The notes under the pieces are model-generated. The model saw nothing but the letters and a program-made list of their open reading frames with translations, was not told the origin of the DNA and did not search any database. Of a stretch of 64,000 nt of DNA, positions 26,401 to 38,157 are shown piece after piece. The translations under genes and the position numbers were made by a program. The first letter of the stretch is position 1. Every line of letters starts with the position of its first letter. The DNA lies in contig NC_135200.1 in assembly GCF_050948175.1 (NCBI RefSeq), positions 8,547,001-8,611,000 on the forward strand, written 5' to 3'. The DNA is from Xylocopa sonorina. Its lineage: Eukaryota > Arthropoda > Insecta > Hymenoptera > Apidae.

Positions 26401-29400
26401 CAAACTCTCTAATTCTAAATTTCGAAAGTTTTCTCAAATTCTCAAATGTTTAACTGTTCAAAATCTCAAACTCTCTTTTAATGTTCTAATTCTCTAGTGT
26501 TCTAATCTTCTAATGTTTATAGTAAATTGTTTCGAAAGTCCTCGAGTTCTCTAATGTTCGATTTTTCAAACTTTCAAATCACTAACCTCTCAAATGTTTG
26601 AATTGTTCAAAATCTCAAATTCTCTTCTAATGTTCTAATCTTCTAACGTTCAAATTCTCGAACACACAATTGTAGGTGTTCCTCAGTTTTGAAATAAGGT
26701 TTAACAGAAGGTTAACATTTAACACAGTCTCTTAAATTTTTCAGGGACCTTTCTAATTCTCAAACTAGTGGTTTAATAATAATCTGTCAGTTATATATGC
26801 TACCACATTAAACACCCCACCTACAGATGCCATTGAATCTCCTACTTAGCACGCTATTTGATACGAGATTTAACACGCTAACACCCTCTTAGCATTCACT
26901 CGCCCTAATATATATGTACTGCCCACGCTAATAACTACGCATTTGCCTAATCACAGAACCAACAATTGCCATTGAAACAATTCTTCCTCTCCTCCGCCAT
27001 CCCCTTCCTCGACTCTCAAATCTGTATTACCAGCTTTTATCAAAACAGCGTCGCTTCGCGAAAACTACGAGACACAAGTAGTTCGTATCGAAACTAATAA
27101 ATCAAAGTTTTACGATGTACCAAAAGTAATTAACACGTTATTCTAATAAGATCGAAATCGCACGGTGGATAAACACACGTGCACAGATAAATCGATATCA
27201 TAAATTTCATCGTTGTTATCAGAGACAGATAGTGATATTTTTTTTATTGACATAAAGTTGTCGAGGAATGTAAGGACACTTTTAATCGCGAAAGAGACAA
27301 CACACCTCCTGATTACGCATTCCATTGTTAATGTATTATATAATTCAACGATCTCCCTATTTTCTCTTTTCATTTTCTCGATATCGTTTTATATCCGATA
27401 GATATCTTCAATGTTTTCTATAAAGCGAATCATTAAGAATCGCGTGCACATGACTTATCGGATGACAAGATGTTATATCGGCAGGAACATCGATTAGATG
27501 TCTGACGGTTTCCAAAAGTAATCCCTTAGATTTTTTTTTATTGTCACGGAAAACAATTCGCTCAGATAACATTGTCACGTTCTCTCTTCCACGAGGAGCA
27601 TCACGTCTGGCACTCGCTCGATAACATCGATGATTAACACTTAATAAACGGCCCTCTAACTTATCTCGATTTGTAGCGCACGGCAAACACTTGTCTCCTT
27701 ACGGCGCCAAAATTTTTCAAATTTTTCTACCGATTATCGAGCCGCTACTAAAAAATGTCCCACGCGAACGATGATCACGGCGCACAGATGATTATCAGGG
27801 AGCATGATCTACGAAAACAAGACGAAGCTGTAATGGGTACAGTAAACATTTGATAGGTATCACGGCTAACGATTGCTATTGAGGGCAATAATTTCTTTTT
27901 CCTTCTACGATCTGACATTAAATCGAAGGACAGGGTTTGTTCTTAACTTTCTATCGCAAAAAACAACATTATCGAGAAGAGAAATTGTTTTTAAGTCGCC
28001 AATTGCGAATTAAATATTATGTGAAATAGAATTTTGCGATACTAACAATGTATTTGCAATCGTAACAACTTTGCGATAGTAATGACTTTGGCACACGGAG
28101 TTCCAAGTATTTTATGGTAATAAATTGCATACTTAGCTATTCGAGTTTTGAAACATTTAAGCATCGATCGTTTTCATATTTTTCCGCAAGTGTTTACGGA
28201 GACATTCTTGAATTGAAACTTCGATCTCTCGATTCCTCCAGTTATCGAAACGCTCGACGAATCGATCTATCGCAGATGCGCGCGCATCTCTCTCTGTTTC
28301 TCTGCGTCAAACCATATTCTTGATATTCTTGAGCATGCAAACTCATATTCCAGAATTATGTACAATCGTCAACGACGTGATTATTTACATTTACGTTTAC
28401 CAGACTGCTAAGCAACCCGACAAGAGCCCAACAAAGGAAATTTAAATACAGACGCGTCACCGTGTAATGATTTAATTACTTCGATTTATATTCACGTCTC
28501 GTATTCTCCTAATCTTATCTAAATCCATAACATCAACACAGGTATGTCGATTCTTAATACGAATCCCTGCTATTGATTCTGTGCAAGCATCAATTCAATG
28601 ACCTCTGTTCAGATAACATTCCCTGATCTATTTACCGGATTGTCGAAATTTTCGCTTATCGTCGCCACTGTAAATCGATCAGCTACGATAACGTAAATTC
28701 TTCGACCACGAAAATTGGGTCTAGTCGAATAACTTTAAATGACAAGATAATATTACAGTTTATCCGCGTCCACATCGAGCAAAAGTCATCGAGTCCCGTC
28801 TAGCCGGAACACAAAGGAGGTGAAAGTAACTTAAACAAGAGTAACCTAAACAATGTGGTGCCCACTGTCGAAACCACGACGAAAAAGGTAGAAATTGCTT
28901 AATTTCTCTTGCGCTGGCGAACTTTAAATCTAACGAATCCGTCAGGAGGAGAAAAAAAGTAGAACCGACAAAAAAGGAACGAAACGAGAGCCGCGCGGTG
29001 GTAATCGCGAAGGACACGCGGTTTCACTGACCCGTTCAACAAAAGCGGTGTAGTACTTTTTCTATCAAATTTCACGTCCGTATGACGCAAATCTCGGCAG
29101 AAAAAGGAGGAAGATTGCGGGGGAATCGAACGCGATCTCGAATTGGAAAAAAGTTCACCCCGATTTAAATTACGAACACGGTCTTTGCGCCGCGAGCATT
29201 AACGTCACAAAGCCCACAGTTCCGGCTGATATTGTCCTTCGACGCGTAGAATTTTTCATTTCGATAGGGACTTTCCCTTCTCTGCTTTGTACGAAACGGG
29301 TTTACCCGCGATAAGTCACCACCCCAACAAAAATTGTGCGCTCTCGCGTCATGTATTACTTGAAAACATGAATACTACTTGAAATCACCAATTAACCGGC

Positions 29401-30214
29401 ATTTTCGATCGAAATAGTGGCGTATCGATCGAGTAGGACATTGATGATCGACAGGTTATCCCTTTTCAAATTCAATTCTTTCGAGATATAGATTAAAGAA
29501 CATTTGATTAATCCAGCTGACTTACAGACTGATACGGGACAAAGTCGTTCGTTCTGTTATTTTTATAAGTAAGCAAAAAACGTGAACATTTGTTCTTGAA
29601 GGAGACAGTCCTCTGTGATCTTGAAATTCGCTTATATTTAAATTTCTAATGAACGCATACAATAATAAAGATATCTTTGAACACAGGTTCATCGTCGAAA
29701 GGCAAAAAAACAGGCAAAGAACGATAAATAGACAGAAGGTGAAGTAAGCTACTTGTGGTAACAATAACATATCTCTCCGGCTCTCAAGGAGTTCAATCGA
29801 TGGTACAAGAATCAAGTATGGAATTTTTATTTTATAACAAATCGAAGTAAATAAAATAGATTGAATATCTAGAATAAAATTCTTTAAATAAATAGAAATT
29901 ACTTTCACTATCATCCAATGAATATATTCATCAGCTCTCGTTAGATTAAGCATTAACCGACGTATTATTAGAAACACGCAGAAGCGGAAAAGGATCGAAT
30001 AGAAGTTAGCGTTAACTCGCCACATCGACCTTTAACGATTTCCTATCGATTCTACGGGCTCGAACGTACTCCACTGTATCAGGGGAAAAGAAGAATACAA
30101 AAATGAAAACATCGTGCGCAAGAAAGGTGAAGAAACGGAAAGAGGATAAATACGTGCATACTGTACAACGTCACTCACCGTGCTCGAGGTAAATCCCAAA
30201 TTGTCGTGCGACAT
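8652..30214 (-). CDS. Proton-coupled amino acid transporter (SLC36/PAT, pathetic-like)
   Basis: This is a multi-pass membrane symporter that moves small amino acids with protons across plasma or lysosomal membranes; Drosophila relatives link amino acids to TOR growth signalling (family knowledge). Coding exons from the 5' end: 30179-30214, 18627-18676, 18417-18536, 17554-17826, 17241-17325, 10989-11261, 10000-10354 and 8652-8896. They total 1437 nt, or 478 residues plus stop, typical for the family. Exon 1 encodes only MSHDNLGFTSST. The cytosolic N-terminus is followed by LLKGSLGTGILAMPKAF (first membrane helix of the amino acid transporter fold), then about ten further hydrophobic segments including DIDLRLYMLAILLPLILVNW and ALGFFGYIRYG, ending in SLRDIIKTFS. 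All junctions are GT-AG and in phase. Several PAT paralogues exist in insects, so assignment to pathetic itself is uncertain. Confidence 0.9.
8897..9999 (-). other. Transporter intron 7
   Basis: This intron separates exon 7 (donor ACAT|GTAAGT) from the last exon (acceptor TTTTTCAG|TT). It is AT-rich. I see no embedded gene or clear repeat. Confidence 0.75.
10327..10905 (-). repeat. Three tandem copies that include the start of transporter exon 7
   Basis: The block TTCATTTCGTTCTCCAGCGG (plus strand) occurs at about 10330, 10540 and 10717. Each copy is followed by related sequence such as TTTTCAAATAT, AACATTCG and TTACGAACGTTAAAT. The spacing is about 210 and 178 bp. The first copy is the real 5' end of exon 7 (coding ILPLENEMKRP) with its splice acceptor ATTACAG. 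The other two lie upstream in intron 6. In them the acceptor AG is lost: the minus strand reads GATTAATGCC in the second copy and GCAAATAACGCC in the third. They are duplicated, disabled exon-start fragments. Confidence 0.85.
11442..11836. repeat. Tandem duplication, about 200-bp unit, two copies
   Basis: Copy 1 is about 11442-11641 and copy 2 about 11642-11836. Both open with GCCACCCCTTTCTGTTCCAC and contain GACTCGCTTTCGGATATCTT, then TGTACTTACATCGAAGCAAA. Both close with TATATCACACGTGACACC and CCCACAAGTGA. They differ by scattered substitutions and by AT-rich indels in the middle. Confidence 0.85.
12500..12907. repeat. Tandem duplication, 203-bp unit, two copies
   Basis: GTTCTTGTTTGTGTAATGTA starts at 12500 and again at 12703. 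The copies stay nearly identical through AACACGACGAGCAACGACTC and end at CTGCTCTCTCGAACGT. There are few differences, so the duplication is young. It lies inside transporter intron 5. Confidence 0.9.
13437..14009 (+). CDS. Unrecognised 190-codon open frame inside transporter intron 5 (doubtful)
   Basis: This is the longest frame in the window that is not part of a recognised gene. It runs antisense to the transporter in a GC-richer patch. From about 13568 the translation looks protein-like, with IFNGPMITAITG, GTISGVIVVGQVD and GDPFGNWTGGDSG, and it contains several cysteines. A pyrimidine-rich stretch ending TCTATGCAG just before ATATTCAACGG (about 13567) looks like a splice acceptor, so the true start may be a spliced exon and not the ATG at 13437. 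The C-terminal 35 residues are rich in Arg, Pro and Glu. I recognise no family, signal peptide or catalytic motif. A chance open frame of this length in 64 kb cannot be excluded. Confidence 0.25.
   Translation: MKSRSQKALRDFSFIVHQQERSIYTRDKPRSPELVCLLCVSMQIFNGPMITAITGSSAEQCSMVCHLLGKLGEQIIRRQGTISGVIVVGQVDTSRAVFQAKLHLDGDPFGNWTGGDSGVSVWPSNGTLVGCVLRSVMDRLRYDTCYYSKWLECGCNEPRVREKPESCARPSVKERIDPRGERGYRSMGGP
15838..16002 (-). CDS. Protein-like minus-strand frame in intron 5, possible terminal exon (doubtful)
   Basis: A 54-codon stop-bounded frame on the transporter strand reads through FRFVDITLDGQDEVGLFV, then RPLSVVAVDIRKKPRG, and ends FFYSTR-stop. The amino-acid mix and GC-rich third positions look like coding sequence and unlike the surrounding intron. 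A possible acceptor AG lies at 15968-15969 (GATTCAG|G). It does not fit the phase of the transporter's exon 5, so it is not an obvious alternative end of that gene. No upstream partner exon was found. A conserved nested exon, a gene remnant or chance are all possible. Confidence 0.2.
   Translation of the reverse strand, partial: ASSQGDNTPRFRFVDITLDGQDEVGLFVREDNRPLSVVAVDIRKKPRGFFYSTR
17326..18626 (-). other. Transporter introns 4, 3 and 2 with the intervening exons
   Basis: The introns are 17326-17553, 17827-18416 and 18537-18626. Donors on the minus strand are CAGT|GTAAGT, CCAC|GTGAGT and ATAG|GTACGT. Acceptors are TTTGCAG|CC, TATTGTAG|GAG and TTCCAG|TTAC. No extra gene was seen. Confidence 0.75.
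20384..20433. repeat. (GA)n microsatellite
   Basis: About 25 uninterrupted AG dinucleotides, preceded by imperfect GA repeats from about 20370. It lies in transporter intron 1 and could bind GAGA-type factors, but this is inference. Confidence 0.95.
24214..24632. repeat. Tandem duplication, 209-bp unit, two near-identical copies
   Basis: AATCCCTTAATTATCATCGA starts at 24214 and again at 24423. The copies match almost base for base through GTTCAATTCCTCTTCTTCC and GTATCGGAAATCTTGTTATT, diverging only in the last ~30 bp. The high identity points to a recent event. It lies in transporter intron 1. Confidence 0.92.
26390..26660. repeat. Low-complexity CTCAAA/TTCTAA tract
   Basis: Degenerate short repeats of TCTCAAA, TTCTAATGTT and CTCTAA fill this part of transporter intron 1. 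They have no fixed period. Confidence 0.7.
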
Positions 30215-30473
30215 TCTGTCGGGTCACTTCTGTGTACACCGTCAAGCAAAAAGGTAAAAGAGGAAGGCAAAGGGAAAAGACCCGAAGAATTCGCCTGGAA
30301 GCGGCCTGTCGGATAAGTAAAATAATAAAAGTGTCGCGCGACGGAAGCACGGAACAAGGTTAACGTAAATGAGAACGGCGTAGCAGCGAAAGATGCGAAA
30401 AAGGACAACCGGTTTCAGTTTGTTATATGGTATGATACATTATTTTCTGTTGCGACAGGTACGGCTGCCGCAA

Positions 30474-30513
30474 CTCGACTGATCGGGGTTCGCGCTAAGT
30501 ATTATTTATATAG
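30474..30513 (-). promoter_or_regulatory. Predicted TATA/initiator core promoter of the transporter
   Basis: On the minus strand TATATAAA lies at 30512-30505 and the initiator TCAGTC at 30482-30477, with its A at 30480. The first T of the TATA box is 32 bp upstream of that A, which is correct TATA-Inr spacing. Transcription from 30480 would give a 5'UTR of about 265 nt before the ATG at 30214, with no need for another exon. No clear DPE was seen. Confidence 0.5.
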
Positions 30514-30519
30514 CATCCA

Positions 30520-33198
30520 TGCCGCCACACACGGCACAACGTACCCATTGCCATTTCGTTCGCTGGTCACTCACGGCATGATTTGGACGAGCATCGGTGC
30601 ACCTCGGCTACCTTACGCGAAGCCTTACGCGCGAACAAAGAGAATCGTATGTGAATGAGACTAGCCGGTTTACCTTAAAACCGTTTTACCCTCCGCAATT
30701 CCCGCGGCTGCACGGATCAGACGTTTTGGAACATCGATGTGGTCGCCGCCAATCCTCCGATCGGTAAGAAACGGTACGAACAGCAATCTGAAACGGAAAA
30801 GTTTGTTAGAAAAATATGCAAACTATGTGTAACGTTTACTTGAAGCGTGCAAGCATATAGTTCCGCAACGAATGTTGAACTTTTGAAAAGACCGGTCTTT
30901 GTTTGTGGTCATTGTTTTGGATTTAATTTGTGAATGAAATTTATTGCCATGAACATCAATCGCATTAGATATTCATATTTACAGTAATTAATTAAACTGA
31001 TCATATGTTAACACGGGAATAAGAGTAATAGAAAACTGGTTTATGTTTGTTTCAATTTGTTCATACTAATGAAAAGTACGTAGCAAGCATAGTGAACATT
31101 AATATTAATTAGTTATACCTAAATTTTGCGGAAGTTTATACTTAACGACAAATTGGATAGAATATTTCCATCTAATTGAATTGATAAATAGATGATAGTG
31201 AATGGCAAGTAATCACGTTCTATGTAAATATGCTTACATATTAACGTATAGTTAATCGAGTTATCATATGCCTCGTGATATTAATTTATAAATCGGTAAA
31301 AAATGTTTAAATATAAATTTCGTATATTGGTAGGTCATCTAGATAAATGATATTGGTATCACATGATAAAATAGATATCGAGATTGTTATTCTGAGACAT
31401 CCAAGATCATCGAAGTTTTAAAGAAAAAACACTCGATAAAAGTGCTAACAAGTGTTGAACTTGAAAAGCAACAAGTCCTTTATAATCGTGTTTACCGCCA
31501 CTGAATCAATCTTTCTCTTTTCATTTTTATTTGTACGCAATCGTGCGATCAATAGATAAAATGCAATATACAAGAGAAAAAGCAGAGAAATTGATACAGC
31601 TGAATAACCATACCCTTTAATCTTGTTCTATTAACAATTTCTATAGATAGTACACGTGGTATACTCTTCTTTTCAAGTTAGTAAAATTTTGAATCTAAGT
31701 GGAATTTGAATCGTTTGCAATCATAAACAAGAAGATTATCGAGGTGATGTCATAGAAAATTTTAGAACTTATTAAACATTCTGAGTGCGTCACATTACTG
31801 CGTTCTGCAAATATTGGAACAGATATTGATGTTCTTTAATATCAGTATTAATATCGATATCATTATAACAATGAGTAACTATATCACCGACGAAATATGG
31901 GTATTTTATGGGACTTTGTGTCCCATATTCTGAATTACCGATCGAGCAAAAAAACCACTGGTTTTCTTCTATACTGAAAGCGGAAAGTTTAGAAATAACA
32001 TTCAAATTCAACCATCCAACGATATAATGAAATTGCACCTACACTCCACTTTGTTGCCATGCCCAATGTTGCCGACGCAGCGTAATAAGAATAAGAAGCA
32101 CAAACCTATTGATAAGAATTACCAACCAGCTTAAAAAATTTGAATTGAACTCATGTAATGCAACATGTAATATTGGAGCATATTAAGTATTATATGTCTA
32201 ACATGTAAAAGATCCATAATCTTTTCCACTAATGTTTCCTAAAACATTCTTAGAAAATCTTAATGGATGCTCAATTTTCGCAGTCTATTTTATCTAATAT
32301 TGCAATCTTATCCTATGCTATCGATAACGCAGAGGGTGACATTACAGTAGTTAAATGTTTCTCGTAAAATTTTAGGCCTTAAATTTTGTCATGTGATAAA
32401 ATGAAATTATTTGCAGAATTTCAATTGAATCAATAGTAATCAATTATTTATGCAATTTAACACTTAACTACAAAATACATATTGAAAATTTGCAGTGTAT
32501 TTCGAAATACATTACTTCCCATTATCGTTACTGATATTTGATTACAAATTTTTGCTTTGTTTAATTGTACAAATTAATCGAGTTAAATTTTTACATTAAA
32601 TTTAATCAAGTATGAACGAACGTATTTCAAGATAATAAATAACTTCGATAAGAGGTATATAATATCTTTAATGGTTTTGTACAATGACCAAAGTATTCGT
32701 TCAGGAATGTGTGTACAATAACACCGAACAATCTTTTTTCAACACAAATTTCTATTTTGTCCATTTACCTTCCGAGTTGCTCAAGACTTTTAATCGATCA
32801 GTAAATATTGTGCAGTCTCAATAGTTTCCTTCAAATTTATGCAAAAAATATATCATTAAATATCATAACGTAGATACAAAACAAAAATCACAAATGAATC
32901 TAGATATACATCTATACAAATAGCAGAACGATACAATAAGCGATATACAAAATATAATAAAATAATCACAAATAAATGTGTGCACATATACGCCCATAAA
33001 GTTTTTCCACTTAAATGAGAATTAAATTAAATTTAAAATAGATAAAAATTAAAAAATAAAGGAGAAACATATACAAAATCTGATTTTCAAAACCACATCA
33101 TTTCCCTCCTTTTCTTTGTGCAATCGCAACATTGTACTTTATCACAAAGTTGAAGAATATATATATATATAAAAATGAGATGTATAAAGTAAATAACT
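30520..33198. other. Intergenic region between transporter and SMARCAD1
   Basis: The first few hundred bases are GC-richer and probably belong to the transporter promoter. The rest is very AT-rich. The end nearest 33199 is expected to be 3'UTR of the minus-strand SMARCAD1 gene. An 82-codon minus frame at 31790-32038 has no recognised domain. No complete gene was found. Confidence 0.6.
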
Positions 33199-36100
33199 TT
33201 AGAATTCTATGTTACAGTTTCCGTCACTGCTTATTAATCCATTACTCGTTCTCGCATTCTTCGCTGGAGATAATGATAACGATCTGTTATGATCCAGTCC
33301 CAATGTTACTTTAAGTAACTTCAATACGCTTTTCTTGTCCGTGCTTTCATTCTCTGCGAATAAATTTCATCTATGATATTAAAACTAAAATTCTGAATCT
33401 GTACTTGACCACACACAAATTTTCTCTACGAATGACTGTACTTTTAGTATCATATTACAATATAAAGGAAATTGATATTCCTTACCCTCGTCGCCAGTAA
33501 TCTGTTGTTCGAGATGTAATTTGTCCTGAGCTATTTCGTACATACCTTCTTCTATGGTACTTTCGCTTAACAATCTCATTATATTAACAGGTCTAAAAGT
33601 TTGTTAATATTTTTTATTCTTTTCATCTCAAGAGCAATTAAAAGCTTTCATACCACACCTTTTCTGGCCTACTCTATGACAACGATCCTCCGCTTGCTTA
33701 TCATTATACGGATTGAAATCAATATCGTGAATAATAACGGTATCGGCAGTGGTTAAATTGATCCCCAGACCTCCAGCTTTTGTAGATAGTAAAAATATAA
33801 ATATACTTTCGTCCTCTGTGTATTGATTTATCAAATCCTGCCTGTCCGTTACTGGCGTACTTCCATCTAATCTGTTTTCATATTTACGTAAAAAATTAAT
33901 TGAACTTAATTAGGCTAAGTTGATAAGGTACACAAAACAAACCTTAAATACGTTTGCCCTCTGATTGCTAAATACTCTTCTAAAATATCTAATATCATCG
34001 TGAATTGACTAAAAATTAATACTCGATGCCCTTCCTCTTTTAACTTTGGCAATAATTCGTCCAGTATCTTTAACTTCCCAGCTTTAGGAATTAATTCTTG
34101 TGGCAAGCCCAGTCCAGCTAAGCTCTTATATGTTCTTGTTAATTGATTTATCTGATAGTCAGACATCCACTGCAAATCTTCAAATATGTAATCCGCATTC
34201 TTTTGCTTATATGAATGTTCTTTTGCTAGTCTATTTGATATTATCTGACACGAAATTAAAAACAATTAAAATACTATACTTTTAAGGGAGAAATGTTAGG
34301 AAATAGCTAACTTTGAACTTTGCTAGAAATTCTGAAAAGTGTATTCATACAACGTTCGGATATAAATGAGCATAAATGAAACGACACGTAGTCGCATAGG
34401 ATTTCGTTACACATTACCACTAACTTACAGATTTTAACCATTAATAAACGCGTATTTGATGAATCTTCTTAAAAATGTCAAAAATAGGCCATTTCCCTTC
34501 ATTCTCCTTACTTTATGAGAAACATAAAACGTTAAACTATGAATATACTTTTAATTTGGATTCACTGTAATAATCTCGAACTAGAAGAGGATGATTGGCC
34601 AACTTCCTCAACTGCATCATCATTCCAATACCATTAACCACGGCACTTTGATCCGCCTCGGCTGAAAACTCGGCAACCAAGTTAGTATACATTTCTTGCT
34701 GTTTCTCTATCATCGGACACTTAATAACACGATCGGTTTTCTGCGGTAGATCTCGAAGAACTTCTGATTTCAATCGTCGAAGTACAAACGGCCTCATAAT
34801 TTGCTTCGCATTTTTTACTTGCTCTTGCTCAAACAGTGGCTGTTCGTTATTTTTTTTAACTGCCGGTAATTTCTAAAGTATAACGTAAAAAATAGTAATA
34901 TACGTACATGATTTCCTCTATAATCATTATCACAATTTATATTACTTACAGGATTTTTTGAAAATAAGCTCTTCAGATCGGCTTGTTTGCCAGCAAACAG
35001 TGAAGGCATTACAAATATTAAAAGTGACATTAATTCCAACAAATTATTTTGTAAGGGAGTACCCGTTAACAGAATTCGATGTTTCGCCTAAGAGATAATA
35101 AAAATAGTTATATATAAGATTCATGTTTGCAGCAAGATAAATACATACATTGATTCTAACGAGATTTTCGTATCTGATAGTGCCCATATTTTTCAACATA
35201 TGAGCTTCATCAAAAACAACGTAGTTGATAGGCATAACACGAAATAGTCTTCGTTCCTCTGGTGTACTACTGACTAGGTTATAGGTAGTCAGCAAGACAT
35301 CAACATCGTCTAAATCACCGTTCCGCCAGCCTAGTCTCATTTCTTTTCGTTCTTCCTGAGAACCATAATATTGTACTACTTTCAAGCTGGGTGACCACCT
35401 CTCCAACTCATTGTCCCAATTTTCTATGGCAATAAAAAAGAAATAAAAGATTACATATAGTAAAGATAGAAGTTAGAAATTTGCAGTGCTTAATATGTTT
35501 GACAGTAATGGTTAAACCATGCTTTTGAGATTTATATTTACCCATCGTCGAACTGGGAACAACGATTAAATGTGGTCCATCTTTCTCATCTGTGAGGCCA
35601 GCTTCTTTCAAGTATGTGAGAAAAGCTATCACTTGAACCGTTTTCCCCAAACCCATCTCATCTGCGAGAATACCGTTAACATTTTGCGCGTGCATAACAG
35701 CTAACCAGTTTAATCCAACCATTTGGTATGGAGCTAACTTTAAATTTGGTGATAGTGCCTTTGGTTGACTCGTAATAGTTGATGCTCCTGCTGCTACCGC
35801 CTTTTCAATATTCGTAGACAGGCGGAGGCATTTCTTCATGAGAGCTCCGACTGCCTGTCTGGTAGCTAATAATTCCTATTTTAATGCAACAAAATATTAA
35901 AACCCATAAGAAGTACTGAACCAAATTTAAATTATGTATTCCTTATAACCACATACTGAATACCTCTTATGGTTTTTGAGAAAAAGATACACAGATTTGG
36001 AAAATTTAACATTAGTAAAATTAACTATTCCAATCCTCTTTAAATTATAATTAAACATCTTACAAGTCTTCTAGTTACTTACTTGAGCTGAATTTAAAAG

Positions 36101-37322
36101 TTCTGTATCCAAGTATTTATTGTTTTGAAATTTTTGAACCAAATCCCTCCAATCTTCAAAAGGTCTTGCCGCTGTGATAGCATTTGCTTTTTTTTGAGAA
36201 CATTGAGACATTAATAATAACTCTGATGTAAGTGCATTTTGCATGAATTCTAAAACTGCTTTTTTATCAGCCGTGAGTTCATTAGATATTTCTATATCTG
36301 AATCTTCATCACTGTGCACATTAAATAAGAAGTATTAAATGTTGATCGAACATATTAAGTCCTTAAAAACATACCTATCAAACACTTTGCTCTCCTTATA
36401 ATTTCCTTCATCCGAATCAATATCTACATCTTCCTCTCTGTTAAGTTTTCTTTTCTTTTTCTTATTAGCTTTAGAGGTATCCTTTAAGGTCCTCTTTCTA
36501 TTATTCCTTGCATCTTCATCACCCTCATCACTGTTCGAATTTATATTATTTTGTACTTCCTGTATAACATTAAATGAATGTATGTAGATTAAAAAATCAA
36601 TAATTATCATATAAAATTAAAAATACTGTACACATTAAGTTCTACTACCTAATCAGATAATCAGGTTATTATTCAATAAACGATCACAATCGAAATCAAC
36701 GAATACCAATTGCCTGAGCCACGTCAAAGTCTGTTTCTGTATTGTCATCATTTTGATTGTAAATGTACCTTACCGATAAGTCTTAGCAGCGTAAGTTTAC
36801 CTTGTCTTTATGATCCTCGGTGATGATTTTTTTAATAGAACTACTCGCATCACTGTCGCTGTCTTCAATTACATTCACTGGCTTACGTCGAAATTGTATC
36901 TCTGAACTCGTCAAATTACTGTCATCATCAGCTAGATGAAAATGAAACGATTTATTTCTACACTACATGCCAAAACAATGACAAAACGGTATCGTTATTA
37001 AAAATTATGTATAAAAAGAAAGGAGAACGTTCACTCCCAATTTCATTGATCTCATATTTAAGTGCGTACAAATGTGATTAATTAGAGATAATCGCGTTAA
37101 CAAAGACGTAACTATCGTGTAACGTAAGAAGCTACCGTTGGATAATACAACAACAAAAGATGGACACCGGTTACATTGGTCGAGAAGTTGGTACGCGAAA
37201 ATAAAGAGACTCTTACACATATTCGACGGTTTCAGTTGTTTCTTCTGGAATCGGAACTGCCGTAAATTCCCCGACAGACTTGGGCTGCTCGCATCTGTTT
37301 TCGGCGAATTCGAATTCGACAT
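33199..37322 (-). CDS. SMARCAD1: SMARCAD1/Etl1-type SNF2 chromatin remodelling ATPase
   Basis: This is a nuclear ATP-dependent nucleosome remodeller; the family acts in heterochromatin maintenance and DNA-end resection. Exons: 37217-37322, 36801-36931, 36375-36559, 36083-36311, 35542-35875, 35149-35423, 34950-35087, 34549-34872, 33943-34244, 33659-33871, 33486-33592 and 33199-33353. They total 2499 nt, or 832 residues plus stop, close to insect family members. The acidic, Ser-rich N-terminus has a KKKKRK basic patch (about residues 150-155). The helicase ATP-binding half starts near residue 262 with LAPYQMVGLNWL, then DEMGLGKT (Walker A, 289-296) and DEAH (400-403), then LLTGTPLQNN. The C-terminal helicase half has HRVLIFSQFT, STKAGGLGINL and DRCHRVGQ, and the tail includes SVLKLLKVTLGL. 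All junctions are GT-AG and in phase. It is divergent from Atg1. Confidence 0.95.
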
Positions 37323-38157
37323 CTCGTTAAACGAATGAGAGACGCTGGCAAAAGCACATTTTTGTAAAGGCAGCTTTTAAACTTGTTTGACAGGTGCATT
37401 CGTAAAAGCTCCGAGTTAACAAGAGATAGATGTCCAACAGGTTAATATAGTTACCTAAATATTTACCTGCAATTCCGTGTATCCAGTTCCAAAATATTTA
37501 GTGATTTTACGTAACTCCCGTTTATCCTCGTTATCGCCTCTTATATCCTCATGAATTGGACGAAACGAAGCTGTTCGATTTCATCCCACTTGCGAGAATT
37601 CACGTTCGACTTCTAATTGCTTCATTAATTAATCCGATGAATGCAAAACATTTCAGTTAAAAATGAAACCATAAAAATTACGACAGATGAAAACGACGCT
37701 CTCGCTTAAAATATACAATCTGTTCTCGAAATAAACAATTGCACGAATACATTATCATCAAAATCGCATGGAAAAATTCTATTTTGCAGTTTTTAAAAGA
37801 ACCGCGCAACCGAAATTGCACATTTTACATTACGCTTTTTCCAGGTTTCTTGAATGATAAAGTACCCAGACAACACACGGCAAGATGGTATCGACATCAC
37901 AATACCGGCACTGAATTGCCACTTGCGACGAATTTCAGCAAATCCGTAGCCATCTGTTACCAGATTGGTTAGTTAAAATGCCGGCAAGCGTTACCAGCAT
38001 ATGAATCGCGCAATGCCAATACCAGCGTGTCGTATATATACATGAGGACGGGTGTATATAAGCAGTGCGAGGCTGTTCTTAGTTTTTTGGCCATTTGGAC
38101 GCCGTAGCGAGAAGGTTAGGATGACGATCAGGTTAGTTGCTGCTGGTGGCTAGCTGT
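37323..38157. other. 5' flank of SMARCAD1
   Basis: AT-rich non-coding sequence upstream of the SMARCAD1 start, presumably holding its 5'UTR and promoter. I could not place a TATA or initiator confidently. Confidence 0.5.

Larger units (their letters stand above)
18677..30178 (-). other. Transporter intron 1 (about 11.5 kb)
   Basis: This very long first intron separates the 12-codon first coding exon from exon 2. It is AT-rich and contains a (GA)n microsatellite at 20384-20433, a near-identical 209-bp tandem duplication at 24214-24632 and a TCTCAAA-type low-complexity tract at about 26390-26660. Open frames such as 22728-22961 (minus) and 29522-30025 (minus) have no recognisable domain. Long first introns often hold enhancers, but none can be identified from sequence alone. 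Confidence 0.7.

Noticed and set aside
29522..30025. 167-codon minus-strand open frame in transporter intron 1
   Set aside because: Low-complexity Leu/Ile/Phe/Ser-rich translation typical of AT-rich intron sequence, with no domain or splice logic. Its upstream end lies only ~150 bp from the real first exon.
31790..32038. 82-codon minus frame between transporter and SMARCAD1
   Set aside because: Ordinary composition but no ATG context, domain or neighbouring exon. Possibly a remnant or chance.
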